NCBI GenBank assembly: GCA_024695315.1
Contig: JAILIJ010000239.1
Coordinates: 1 to 10,486 of the forward strand
Reading direction: 5' to 3'
From: Bacteroidaceae bacterium
GTDB lineage: Bacteria; Bacteroidota; Bacteroidia; Bacteroidales; Bacteroidaceae
DNA: 10,486 nt
Shown here: positions 1 to 8,117 of the stretch, piece by piece
Layout of the letters: every line of letters begins with the position of its first letter
How positions within the stretch are numbered: the first letter of the stretch is position 1
Notes under the pieces: model-generated
The model's database searches: none
What the model was told of the DNA's origin: nothing
The model's input: only the letters and a program-made list of their open reading frames with translations
Translations under genes and position numbers: made by a program

Positions 1-1
1 C

Positions 2-1810
2 AACGAAATGGCAGTAACGCTTTCTCAGCCCATGAATGATAGAAATATCTTGATACGATTCCGACTTTATGATGACGGACTCGGATTCAGATATGAATTT
101 CCTTCTCAAAAAAATCTTACGTATTTTGTTATTGAAGAAGAAAAAAGTCATTTCAGGATGACCGCTGATCACAAGGCTTGGTGGATAGCTGGGGACTATG
201 ACACTCAGGAATACGAATGGCAAACAAGTAGACTTAGCGACATCCCGTCTATGATGAAACAGGCCATAACGCCTAATTCATCACAGACACCAGCTGGAGA
301 GTCTGTCGTTCAGACATCTCTACAGATGAAAACCGACGATGGACTATATGTCAATATTCATGAAGCGGCATGTATTGACTACCCTACTATGCACCTTGAA
401 TATAATGTGGCAACAAAGACTTTTGTCAGCCATCTCACACCTGATGCACAGGGCAACAAAGGACGCATACAAACGCCTTTCAACACTCCTTGGAGAACTA
501 TTATCGTTGGTGAACAAGGAAAGGATATCCTAGCAAGCAGAATAACTCTCAATCTCAATGAGCCTTGCAAAATCGAAGATACTAGTTGGATAAAACCTAC
601 TAAGTATGTTGGCGTATGGTGGGAGATGATCACAGGAAAAAGCTCATGGGCGTATACTGACGATGTGTATTCTGTAAAACTCGGAGAGACAGATTATGAC
701 AAGACAAAGCCTAACGGCAAACACGGAGCTAACACCAAGCACGTGAAGGAATATATTGACTTCGCTGCAGAAAATGGACTTGACGCCGTGCTTGTTGAGG
801 GATGGAACCAAGGATGGGAAGACTGGTTCGGACATCAGAAGGATTATGTCTTCGACTTCGTAAGTCCGTATCCTGATTTCAACGTGAAAGAGATTAGCGA
901 ATATGCCGCCAAGAAAGGGGTCAAGATTATCATGCACCACGAAACAAGTTCGTCAACCGTGAATTATGAACGTCACCTTGAAGAGGCTTACCGATTCATG
1001 AATAAATGGGGCTACACAAGTGTAAAATCAGGTTATGTAGGTGATATCATACCTTACGGAGAGCATCACTATAGCCAGCCAATAAATAATCATTATCTCT
1101 ACTGTATCAAGAAGGCTGCAGAGCATAAGATTATGGTCAACGCACATGAAGCTACGCGACCAACGGGTATATGCAGAACATACCCTAACCTAATAGGTAA
1201 TGAGAGCGCAAGAGGTACAGAATACGAGAGTTTTGGAGGCAATCCTGTAGACCACACTACCATTCTGCCTTTCACTCGTCAGATAGGTGGACCTATGGAT
1301 TATACACCAGGAATCTTCGAGATGGATTGTTCTAAGGCTTGTCCAACGAACACGAGCAAAGTAAGGAGTACTCTCGCACGACAACTCGGACTTTATGTTG
1401 TCATGTATAGTCCTCTACAGATGGCTGCCGACTTGATAGAGAACTACAAGACGCACATGGATGCCTTCCAGTTTATCAAAGATGTACCATGCGACTGGGA
1501 GAAGTCAGTATACCTGGAGGCTGAGCCAGGCGACTATGTCACCATTGCCCGCAAGGATAAGAAATCAGATAACTGGTATATTGGTTCTTCCGTTGACGAA
1601 AATGGGCATACGAGTACGTTCAGACTGGATTTCCTAACTCCAAAAACGGAATATGAGGCAACAATATATGCCGATGGCAAGAAGGCCAGCTGGGATAAGA
1701 ATCCACAGAGCTACACCATCTCCAAACGTAAGGTGACAAACAAGAGTGTACTCCGACTCACCAGTGCCAGTGGAGGGGGATTTGCTATCGCTATCAAACC
1801 GGTTAAGTGA
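2..1810 (+). CDS. susB: GH97 alpha-glucosidase, SusB-like (5' end outside window)
   Basis: Inverting alpha-glucosidase of family GH97 that releases glucose from starch-derived maltooligosaccharides, normally in the periplasm. The frame is open to the left edge. The first ATG (base 8) matches an internal methionine region of SusB, since N-E precede it and AVTLSQPMND follows, so about 127 N-terminal residues including the signal peptide are missing. Counting from that Met, residues 1-190 are the rest of the N-terminal beta-sandwich, about 195-500 the (beta/alpha)8 barrel, and about 505-600 the C-terminal beta domain. Key glutamates are present: E68 (GDYDTQE), E312 (MHHE), E381 (NAHE), E399 (GNE) and E405 (RGTE). 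By recalled numbering these are SusB E194, E439, E508, E526 and E532, the Ca2+ ligands, bases and acid. Glutamate rather than aspartate bases point to the inverting subgroup. The spacing between these residues is the same as in SusB. The frame is intact to the TGA, which abuts the heptamer array. Confidence 0.95.
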   Translation, partial: NEMAVTLSQPMNDRNILIRFRLYDDGLGFRYEFPSQKNLTYFVIEEEKSHFRMTADHKAWWIAGDYDTQEYEWQTSRLSDIPSMMKQAITPNSSQTPAGESVVQTSLQMKTDDGLYVNIHEAACIDYPTMHLEYNVATKTFVSHLTPDAQGNKGRIQTPFNTPWRTIIVGEQGKDILASRITLNLNEPCKIEDTSWIKPTKYVGVWWEMITGKSSWAYTDDVYSVKLGETDYDKTKPNGKHGANTKHVKEYIDFAAENGLDAVLVEGWNQGWEDWFGHQKDYVFDFVSPYPDFNVKEISEYAAKKGVKIIMHHETSSSTVNYERHLEEAYRFMNKWGYTSVKSGYVGDIIPYGEHHYSQPINNHYLYCIKKAAEHKIMVNAHEATRPTGICRTYPNLIGNESARGTEYESFGGNPVDHTTILPFTRQIGGPMDYTPGIFEMDCSKACPTNTSKVRSTLARQLGLYVVMYSPLQMAADLIENYKTHMDAFQFIKDVPCDWEKSVYLEAEPGDYVTIARKDKKSDNWYIGSSVDENGHTSTFRLDFLTPKTEYEATIYADGKKASWDKNPQSYTISKRKVTNKSVLRLTSASGGGFAIAIKPVK

Positions 1811-1893
1811 GAGTGAAGAGTGAAGAGTGAAGAGTGAAGAGTGAAGAGTGAAGAGTGAAGAGTGAAAAGTGAAGAATGAAGAGTGAAGAATGG
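1811..1893. repeat. Tandem heptamer array (GAGTGAA)n
   Basis: Eight consecutive perfect copies of GAGTGAA run from 1811 to 1866. They are followed by AAGTGAA, GAATGAA, GAGTGAA and a partial GAATGG to 1893. The array begins at the base after the GH97 stop codon, and that stop lies in a decayed unit (AAGTGA). Copies are perfect on the GH97 side and decay toward susC, which is typical of a slippage-prone microsatellite. Seven is not a multiple of three and every + frame contains TGA, so the array is not coding on this strand. Function unknown. Confidence 0.95.
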
Positions 1894-1911
1894 CCGTCCG
1901 GAAAGGGGGCC
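1892..1911 (+). other. Possible small G+C-rich hairpin after the array
   Basis: GGCC at 1892-1895 can pair with GGCC at 1908-1911. After one bulged G, TCC (1897-1899) can pair with GGG (1905-1907, one wobble), leaving the loop GGAAA. It lies directly after the heptamer array in an otherwise AT-rich gap. No T-run follows, so it is not a standard intrinsic terminator. It may mark the 3' end of the GH97 transcript or be incidental. Confidence 0.3.
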
Positions 1912-1921
1912 TCTGGGACTA

Positions 1922-1958
1922 TGGAAAATAAACGAAAATTATTATTAATTGTTTTCCA
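1922..1958. repeat. Inverted repeat TGGAAAA / TTTTCCA
   Basis: Perfect 7-base arms lie at 1922-1928 and 1952-1958, extendable by about three pairs (one G-T wobble), around an AT-rich centre of about 17-23 bases. It could be an operator-like site or an RNA stem-loop in the susC leader. No known regulator motif is recognised, and the AT-rich context makes chance occurrence plausible. Confidence 0.35.
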
Positions 1959-1970
1959 GCGAACAAATCT

Positions 1971-2004
1971 TAACTCTTAATTCTTAACTCTTAATTCTTA
2001 ACTA
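1971..2004. repeat. Second heptamer array, TAACTCT/TAATTCT, opposite orientation
   Basis: Units alternate TAACTCT, TAATTCT, TAACTCT, TAATTCT and then partial TAACTA. Read on the minus strand the units become GAGTTAA and GAATTAA, which differ from the upstream array's GAGTGAA and GAATGAA only at the fifth position. The two arrays are therefore one heptamer family (GARTKAA) facing each other across about 77 bases. They could pair in RNA with one mismatch (G opposite A) per heptad. Confidence 0.85.
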
Positions 2005-2072
2005 AATAAGATTCTTAATTAAACAAAAAATATTAATCAACTAATTAATAACAAACCTTTAAATCCAAAAAC

Positions 2073-5000
2073 ATGAAACAGAAACTTAATTTAAGATTTT
2101 TCATGACACTTGTCATTGGAATCTTTGTGTCTGTTAATGCGCTGGCCCAAGACATAATAGTCAAGGGACACGTAAAAGACGATCAGGGCGAAGACGTAAC
2201 TGGAGCAACAGTACGCGTTAAAGGCACCTCAGCAGGTGTTGTTACTGACATTTATGGTAACTTCACTCTCAAAGCTAAAAAAGGAGCAACTATCGCTGTG
2301 TCTTTCATCGGCTACATCTCACAAGAGGTAAAGGCCGCACAAAACCTAAACATCGTACTTAAAGAAGACGCCAAACTTCTGAACGAAACGGTGGTCGTGG
2401 GTTATGGTAGTGTAAAGAAAAATGACCTCACAGGTTCGGTCGTAGCTATCAAACCCGACGAAATGACTAAGGGTATCACAACAAGCATGCAGGACATGCT
2501 CACAGGTAAGATTTCCGGCGTTAGCGTCATTTCTAACGGTGGTGACCCAAGTGCTTCTTCATCAATTCGTATTCGTGGTGGAGCGTCTCTTAACGCTTCT
2601 AACGACCCACTTATCGTCATCGATGGATTGGCAATGGACAACAATGGTGTGCAGGGTCTTGGTAACCCTCTATCTATGGTTAATCCTGACGACATCGAGA
2701 CTATCACTGTTCTCAAGGACGCATCATCAACAGCAATCTACGGTTCACGAGGATCAAACGGTGTCATCATCATCACCACTAAGAAGGGTACAATAGGCAA
2801 GAAACCAAAGATCACATATAACGGAAATGTAAGTGTCGCTACTCCACGAAAGACTTATGAACTACTTTCTGGCGACGAGTTCCGTACATACGCTAAATCA
2901 CTCGTCGAAGCAGGTACACTCTCCGATGCTGCATATTCACAACTTGGTACTGCTAACACAGATTGGCAAGACCAAATCTACCGTACTGCGGTATCAACCG
3001 ATCATCAAGTTGGAATATCTGGTTCACTACCTCACATGCCTTATCGTGTAAGTCTTGGTTATACTAACAAAAATGGTATCGCTGAGGTTTCAAACTTCGA
3101 ACGTTTCACAGGATCAGTCAACCTTAACCCAAGCCTTCTGGACGATCACCTCACTATGAATGTGAACGCCAAGTATATGCACGGAAAGAACACATGGGCT
3201 GACTACGCTATCTTCGGAAATGCTGTTTCTGCTGACCCAACACAAGATGTCTACAACAGTAGCTACGAGACAACTGGTGGATATTGGCAAAATCTTATCA
3301 CTAATGCCCCAACAAAGCTCACAGACTGGACTAATCCTGTAACAAATACCAATACAGCCCAGAATCCAAAGGCTCTCCTGGAGAATTTCCACAGAACATC
3401 TAAGTCTAATGTGTTCATCGGTAATATTGAGGCAGACTATAAGATACACGGATTTGAAGACCTCCGTATTCATGGAAATATTTCGGGTGACTACTCAGAA
3501 GGTAATGACCCTACTAATATCTCCCCATATTCATATAGCAATAACTACTATGGATATACTGGTTTGAAAGAGTCATACAAATATAACCTTTCAGGAAATA
3601 TCTATGTGGACTATTCTCATGAGTGGGAAGACGTTCAGAGCATCGACGTTATGGTCGGTACTGAGGAACAGCACTTCCACCGTAACTTCTGGGAAGTAGG
3701 TGGCGGTAACTACGTCGGCACTCAGTTGGTACCATCTGAAAGCAACTACTATTCTCCACAGTTGAAGAGCGAGACACAGCATATCTACGTTTCTACAGTA
3801 CTCTCTTACTTCGGTAGATTGAACTATAGCCTCTATGATAAGTATCTGTTGACGGCTACACTCAGAAATGACCGCTCTTCTTTCTTCTCAAAAGAAAAAC
3901 GCTCAGGATGGTTCCCATCTGTAGCTCTTGCTTGGAAAATAAATGAAGAGGCTTTCCTAAAGGATAATGAAGTGCTCACAAACCTCAAACTCCGTCTTGG
4001 ATGGGGTAAGACAGGTCAGCAGGCTCTACCTGATGATCTCGTAGGATATTTTGCTCCACGATATGTAATAAGCGACTCTTATGCACAGTATGCTCTTGGT
4101 GATAAAAATTACTATACAGTACGTCCTGAGACTTATAACAAAAATCTCACCTGGGAAAAGACAGCAACTTGGAACGCAGGTATCGACTACGGATTCTTAA
4201 ATGGACGCATCGATGGTAGCCTCGAATATTACTATAGAAAGACAACAGACCTCCTTTCTCAGGTATCTATCGGTCCTATGGTAAACTTCGGTAACTATAT
4301 GTGGACAAACTTCGGTGACCTATCAAACCATGGTATCGAATTTAATATCAACGCTCACCCTATAGTAACAAAAGACTTCTCTTGGTCTATCAACTATAAC
4401 GTATCATACAACAAGAATGAGATTACTAAACTCAACCTCGGTAGTGGACAAAACTATGTCCTCACAGGTAGCTCTATCTCAGCTGGTCTTTCTAACCAAG
4501 TCATGGCTCACAAGGAAGGTTATGCAGCTAACTCATTCTATGTATACCAGCAGGTATATGACGACAATGGCAAACCTATAGAAGGACAGTTTGTAGACCG
4601 TAATGGCGATGGTAAGATCACAGCTGATGATAAGTATATCTACAATCATGCTGCAGGCGATGTGCTTATGGGCATGACAAACAAATTCATCTACAAGAAC
4701 TGGGATTTCAGCTTCACTCTTCGTGCAAGCCTCAACAACTACGTTTATTACGATTTCCTATCTAACAAAGCTAATGTGTCAGCTGCAGGAATATATAGCA
4801 ATAGCGCATTCAGCAACACAACAGCTGAGGCTATAAATCTCGGTTTCCAGGGTAAGAAAGACTATTATCTTAGTGACTATTTCGTTCGTAACGCTTCATT
4901 CCTACGCTGCGATAATATTACTCTCGGTTATTCTTTCGACCGTCTGTTCGAAACAGCAAACTACCATGGTGTAGGTGGACGAGTATACTTCCTTGTTCAG

Positions 5001-5132
5001 AACCCATTCGTTATAACAAAATATAAGGGACTTGACCCAGAAGTTTCCGCAAGCAAGGATAACGTAGGTATAGACAAAAACCTCTATCCACGTCCAACAA
5101 CATTCATGCTTGGCGTATCATTGAATTTCTAA
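2073..5132 (+). CDS. susC: SusC-like TonB-dependent starch oligosaccharide transporter
   Basis: Outer-membrane beta-barrel that imports maltooligosaccharides using TonB/ExbBD energy, closed on the outside by its SusD partner. At 1019 residues it has the usual SusC length. A signal peptide covers residues 1-25 (cleavage after ALA, before Q26). A carboxypeptidase-regulatory-like beta domain at about 27-98 has the motif VRVKGTSAGVVTDIYGNF. The TonB box ETVVVGYG is at 105-112. A plug domain follows at about 113-238 with SIRIRGG, PLIVIDG and the signature LKDASSTAIYGSRGSNGV. The remainder is the barrel, ending in a terminal phenylalanine (SLNF) as expected for BAM-assembled proteins. An EF-hand-like loop DRNGDGKITADD lies at 842-853, common in SusC proteins near this place. 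susD starts 50 bases after its stop. The starch assignment rests on the neighbours, since SusC sequence alone does not give the glycan. Confidence 0.97.
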   Translation: MKQKLNLRFFMTLVIGIFVSVNALAQDIIVKGHVKDDQGEDVTGATVRVKGTSAGVVTDIYGNFTLKAKKGATIAVSFIGYISQEVKAAQNLNIVLKEDAKLLNETVVVGYGSVKKNDLTGSVVAIKPDEMTKGITTSMQDMLTGKISGVSVISNGGDPSASSSIRIRGGASLNASNDPLIVIDGLAMDNNGVQGLGNPLSMVNPDDIETITVLKDASSTAIYGSRGSNGVIIITTKKGTIGKKPKITYNGNVSVATPRKTYELLSGDEFRTYAKSLVEAGTLSDAAYSQLGTANTDWQDQIYRTAVSTDHQVGISGSLPHMPYRVSLGYTNKNGIAEVSNFERFTGSVNLNPSLLDDHLTMNVNAKYMHGKNTWADYAIFGNAVSADPTQDVYNSSYETTGGYWQNLITNAPTKLTDWTNPVTNTNTAQNPKALLENFHRTSKSNVFIGNIEADYKIHGFEDLRIHGNISGDYSEGNDPTNISPYSYSNNYYGYTGLKESYKYNLSGNIYVDYSHEWEDVQSIDVMVGTEEQHFHRNFWEVGGGNYVGTQLVPSESNYYSPQLKSETQHIYVSTVLSYFGRLNYSLYDKYLLTATLRNDRSSFFSKEKRSGWFPSVALAWKINEEAFLKDNEVLTNLKLRLGWGKTGQQALPDDLVGYFAPRYVISDSYAQYALGDKNYYTVRPETYNKNLTWEKTATWNAGIDYGFLNGRIDGSLEYYYRKTTDLLSQVSIGPMVNFGNYMWTNFGDLSNHGIEFNINAHPIVTKDFSWSINYNVSYNKNEITKLNLGSGQNYVLTGSSISAGLSNQVMAHKEGYAANSFYVYQQVYDDNGKPIEGQFVDRNGDGKITADDKYIYNHAAGDVLMGMTNKFIYKNWDFSFTLRASLNNYVYYDFLSNKANVSAAGIYSNSAFSNTTAEAINLGFQGKKDYYLSDYFVRNASFLRCDNITLGYSFDRLFETANYHGVGGRVYFLVQNPFVITKYKGLDPEVSASKDNVGIDKNLYPRPTTFMLGVSLNF

Positions 5133-5182
5133 ATATTCAATAACATTCACTATCATTATATTTAACGAAAAAGAAATATATC

Positions 5183-6805
5183 ATGAAACTTAATATATTT
5201 AACAAAACATTACCATTGGCTCTCGCAGCCTTTATAGGTCTGAACATGACATCATGTATCAACGACCTCGATCAGAGCAATCCTGATCCACAGACCAATA
5301 CCACAGTGAATGAGATTGGACTTCTTGCTAAGGTATATTCAAGTCTTGTACTGACAGGACAGAAAGGTGGAGCTGGAAATGCCGATATGAAGCAGTTCGA
5401 CGAAGGTAACTCAGCCATGTACAGAAGAATTTTCGAAGCTAACGAACTGTGCTCCGACGAATGTATTTGGGCATGGCAAAGTGATGCTGGTATTCCTGAA
5501 CTCACAAATATCACTTGGGACTCAAGCCACGGTTATAATGAGTTGACTTACTATCGTCTGGCATACAACGTCACTCTTTGTAATTCATACCTCGACATCA
5601 CTTCTGGTAAGTCTGATGCTACATCTAAACAATATCGCGCCGAGGTTCGATTCATACGCGCTTTGATGAATTACTATTTCCTCGATTTATATGGAGAGGC
5701 ACCTTACAAAACCAACGTCGATGCTTCTGACCCAGTAGAGAAGAGAGGTGAAGAACTTTTCAATATCATCGTTGCCGAACTTGAAGATATCATCAATACT
5801 GAGGCTGATGAACAACTCCTCGACTATGCCGGAGACGATTCAAACTATGGTCGTGCTGACAAGACAGCAGCAAAATTACTTCTTGCTCGACTATATCTGA
5901 ATGCTGAAGTTTATACAGGAACAGCACAATATCAGAAGGCTGCCGACTATTCTACAGAGGTTATCGAATCAAAATACAAACTCAACCAGACTGCCTTAAA
6001 CGGTTATAGCGCTTATGAGCAGCTCTTCATGGGCGATAACGGAGAGAACCCAAACGCAAGACAGGAAATCATCTTCCCTATCCGATGCGACGGAGCTACT
6101 TCACGCTCATACGGAGGTTCTGCATACCCAATAGCTTCTACATTAGGCTCAGGTACTCCTGATCAGTCTCTTCCAAGTTCACAGTGGACATGTAACCGTG
6201 CACGTCAAGCCCTCGTTGACCACTTCATTTCTGACGGCGAGAATTTGTCTAATAAGTCTTATTCAGCACATGAGTTTGCTACTTACGCAAAGGATGACCG
6301 CGCCCTACTCTTTGTTGACGCATCACGCACATATTCAACTAAGGATAAGACAACATTTACATCTGGATTCGCCATTCTAAAGTGGAGCAACACTTATGCT
6401 ACTGGTGGCACACCAAGCGACGTGACTTTATCAGATACAGACGTACCTTTGTTCCGTGTTGCTGAGGCTTACCTTACTCGTGCCGAGGCCTATTTTAACC
6501 TTGGAGAGACAGATAAGGCAAAGGCTGACCTCAACGAATTACGTAAACGTGCTAATGCAGCAGAATTTGAGCAGTCTATTAGCAAACAAGATATTCTTGA
6601 CGAGTGGTGTCGTGAGTTCTATTTCGAGGGAAGACGTAGAAGCGACCTTATCCGTCATGGAGTATTCACATCAAGTGCTTACGTTTGGGATTGGAAAGGC
6701 GGTACATACGAAGGTAGCGGCGTAAACTCTATATATAATGTTTACCCTATTCCTTATAGTGCCATTTCTACTAATCCAAACCTCACACAGAATCAAGGTT
6801 ACTAA
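5183..6805 (+). CDS. susD: SusD-like starch-binding surface lipoprotein
   Basis: Surface lipoprotein that captures helical starch chains and forms the lid of SusC. The lipoprotein signal ends in MTSC with C25 as the lipidated residue, followed by INDLD as in B. theta SusD. The protein is mostly alpha-helical with TPR-like repeats (for example VRFIRALMNYYFLDLYGEAP at 155-174), and ends with the SusD/RagB C-terminal signature EFYFEGRRRSDLIRHG (478-493). By recalled comparison the aromatic starch-binding arc is retained: W98 (CIWAWQ), Y310 (RSYGG) and W335 (SQWTC) match SusD W98, Y296 and W320. N101 of SusD appears as D101 here. Length 540 against about 551 for SusD. The retained arc supports starch as ligand. 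The next gene begins 125 bases later, the largest gap after susC. Confidence 0.97.
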   Translation: MKLNIFNKTLPLALAAFIGLNMTSCINDLDQSNPDPQTNTTVNEIGLLAKVYSSLVLTGQKGGAGNADMKQFDEGNSAMYRRIFEANELCSDECIWAWQSDAGIPELTNITWDSSHGYNELTYYRLAYNVTLCNSYLDITSGKSDATSKQYRAEVRFIRALMNYYFLDLYGEAPYKTNVDASDPVEKRGEELFNIIVAELEDIINTEADEQLLDYAGDDSNYGRADKTAAKLLLARLYLNAEVYTGTAQYQKAADYSTEVIESKYKLNQTALNGYSAYEQLFMGDNGENPNARQEIIFPIRCDGATSRSYGGSAYPIASTLGSGTPDQSLPSSQWTCNRARQALVDHFISDGENLSNKSYSAHEFATYAKDDRALLFVDASRTYSTKDKTTFTSGFAILKWSNTYATGGTPSDVTLSDTDVPLFRVAEAYLTRAEAYFNLGETDKAKADLNELRKRANAAEFEQSISKQDILDEWCREFYFEGRRRSDLIRHGVFTSSAYVWDWKGGTYEGSGVNSIYNVYPIPYSAISTNPNLTQNQGY

Positions 6806-6930
6806 TATTTAAGATAAGTTGTGCACAGGTCTTTTTAGACATCTTGAGTAACATAGATATCACACAAAGATGGCTTTATGCAAGACACGCGTTGCCTACC
6901 AAAATTAAATAAACAATAAAGAAAATAAAT
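6806..6930 (+). other. 125-base intergenic gap with small palindromes
   Basis: No gene is seen. It contains the 8-base palindrome TGTGCACA (6820-6827) followed at once by a 4-bp stem around four Ts, GTCT-TTTT-AGAC (6829-6840). Both are too short to call a terminator. The last 25 bases are A-rich, like the other leaders here. The gap is longer than the 50 and 26 bases on either side in the operon, so expression of susE/susF could be set separately from susCD. That is inference only. Confidence 0.4.
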
Positions 6931-8091
6931 ATGAAAAAGATATATTATTCACTACTGTTTGCCGCTGCAGCTATGATATTCACCACTTCATGCAGCGAAG
7001 ACAGAGATAGCAATCCAGTACTGAATACAGAAGGCTTAAGCCTTGTACTCAATACTCCTGGTGCAATATATAATAATATTACAGAACTTGAACAGAGTGA
7101 GTATATCACGCTCACAACGTCTCAGCCTGATTATGGTTATACCGCACCAACAACATATATAGTAAGTCTGAGTCTTGACAAAGAAAACTGGAAAGACTTC
7201 GAGACAACTTTTACAACAGCTAAGATGCAGCTTTCTGCTAGCGAGGTCAACTCCGTCATCCTAGATCTTGCAGGCGATGCAGACCTATCTAAGCCTATAA
7301 ACGTATATGCAAAGGTTAGATGCCATCTTACTGGCGAAGATACTCTCGGTGCAGCAGAATCTAATGTCATAGAACTTTCAAACTGCTTGGCATACATTCC
7401 TGTTGTCAACATCAGTCTTCCATCAACTATGTATATCGTGGGTAGCTTTACAGCCTCAAACGGATGGAGTACTTTTGTACCTCTACATTTCGCATATGAC
7501 CAAGAAGGATTCTCTTACGGAATCGTATATCTCGCTAATGGCGATGAGTTCAAGATCAATCCTGACGACGGCTGGAAAGGCAACGACAAGGGATTCGGTC
7601 AGGTTACTATCGGCAAGAATGATGCTAATATCGTTAATGGGGGCGATAGCGAAACATCAAACATGAAGGTTGACGGCACATCAGGATGGTATACTGTAGT
7701 TGTCAAGAACAAGATTGCTAACAACGCCATAACTTACGAACTGAACACTTATCCTGCTAAGGTATATCTCTTCGGTGCTACTGCTCCAAACCAGGACAAC
7801 GCATGGGCCTTCGATGACGCAAATCTCTTCACTATGAGCACTTCTGCTACTGAGCCATGTGTATCTCCTGCACTCGGCGGCGACGGCGAGGTAAGAATTT
7901 CTGTTGACTGTGGTATTGAATGGTGGAAAACTGAATTAACTATCATGAATACAGACGCAACACTCTACTACCGCGACTGCAATATTCTTTCAAACTGGGA
8001 AAGCGACCTCGGCGCAGACTACTCATTCAAGGGTACTGCAGGAAAGCAGATCAATCTTGACTTTACCGCAGGTACAGGTTCTATGAAATAA
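6931..8091 (+). CDS. susE: SusE-like starch-binding lipoprotein
   Basis: Outer-membrane lipoprotein predicted to bind starch at the surface. The signal peptide ends in FTTSC with C21 as the lipidated cysteine. Residues about 30-155 form an Ig-like SusE N-terminal domain, with the segment ITLTTSQPDYGYTAPTTYIV followed by a strand-rich stretch. Two beta-sandwich modules follow: one at about 165-272 opens with MYIVGSFTASNGW (167-179) and one at about 276-386 opens with VYLFGATAPNQDNAW (278-292). Both have the (Y/F)xxG...N.W pattern seen in the SusF-like neighbour. Length 386 is close to B. theta SusE (about 387, recalled), whose layout is one N-domain plus two starch-binding modules. SusE/F proteins diverge strongly, so the assignment leans on architecture and position. 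Several cysteines (131, 152, 310, 327, 350) could form disulfides. The next gene starts 26 bases downstream. Confidence 0.85.
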   Translation: MKKIYYSLLFAAAAMIFTTSCSEDRDSNPVLNTEGLSLVLNTPGAIYNNITELEQSEYITLTTSQPDYGYTAPTTYIVSLSLDKENWKDFETTFTTAKMQLSASEVNSVILDLAGDADLSKPINVYAKVRCHLTGEDTLGAAESNVIELSNCLAYIPVVNISLPSTMYIVGSFTASNGWSTFVPLHFAYDQEGFSYGIVYLANGDEFKINPDDGWKGNDKGFGQVTIGKNDANIVNGGDSETSNMKVDGTSGWYTVVVKNKIANNAITYELNTYPAKVYLFGATAPNQDNAWAFDDANLFTMSTSATEPCVSPALGGDGEVRISVDCGIEWWKTELTIMNTDATLYYRDCNILSNWESDLGADYSFKGTAGKQINLDFTAGTGSMK

Positions 8092-8117
8092 AAATAAACC
8101 TAAAAGAAATACAGAAC

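Larger units (their letters stand above)
1811..2072 (+). promoter_or_regulatory. 262-base non-coding gap / susC leader
   Basis: No gene is supported here. It is the longest gap in the window and precedes susC, so it is the best candidate for a separate susC promoter or leader. I searched for the Bacteroidetes sigma-ABfr pattern (-7 TAnnTTTG, -33 TTTG) and found no match on the + strand. The last 70 bases are very AT-rich and include a perfect inverted repeat, TATTAAT at 2031-2037 and ATTAATA at 2044-2050, ending 22 bases before the susC ATG. The bases just before the start (AATCCAAAAAC) are A-rich without a Shine-Dalgarno sequence, as usual in this phylum. Confidence 0.4.

Noticed and set aside
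8..10. ATG at base 8 as the true start of the GH97 gene
   Set aside because: The frame is open to the left edge, the residues before it (N-E) match the recalled SusB sequence, and a start here would lack the signal peptide and part of the N-terminal domain.
379..940. Minus-strand open frames within the GH97 gene
   Set aside because: They lie opposite conserved GH97 coding sequence, show no recognisable domain, and are explained by codon composition of the sense gene.
1955..1972. Minus-strand promoter-like AAGATTTG near the -7 consensus TAnnTTTG
   Set aside because: One mismatch to the pattern, no gene reading in that direction and no clear -33 element.
1811..2004. CRISPR array
   Set aside because: The repeats are only seven bases, directly abutting with no spacers, and no cas genes are seen.
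4594..4632. EF-hand-like loop in SusC as a sign of an unusual calcium-sensing transporter
   Set aside because: DxNxDGxI loops at this place are common in SusC proteins, so it is not distinctive.
6829..6840. GTCT-TTTT-AGAC as a terminator after susD
   Set aside because: The stem is only four base pairs and no T-run follows, so it is too weak to call.
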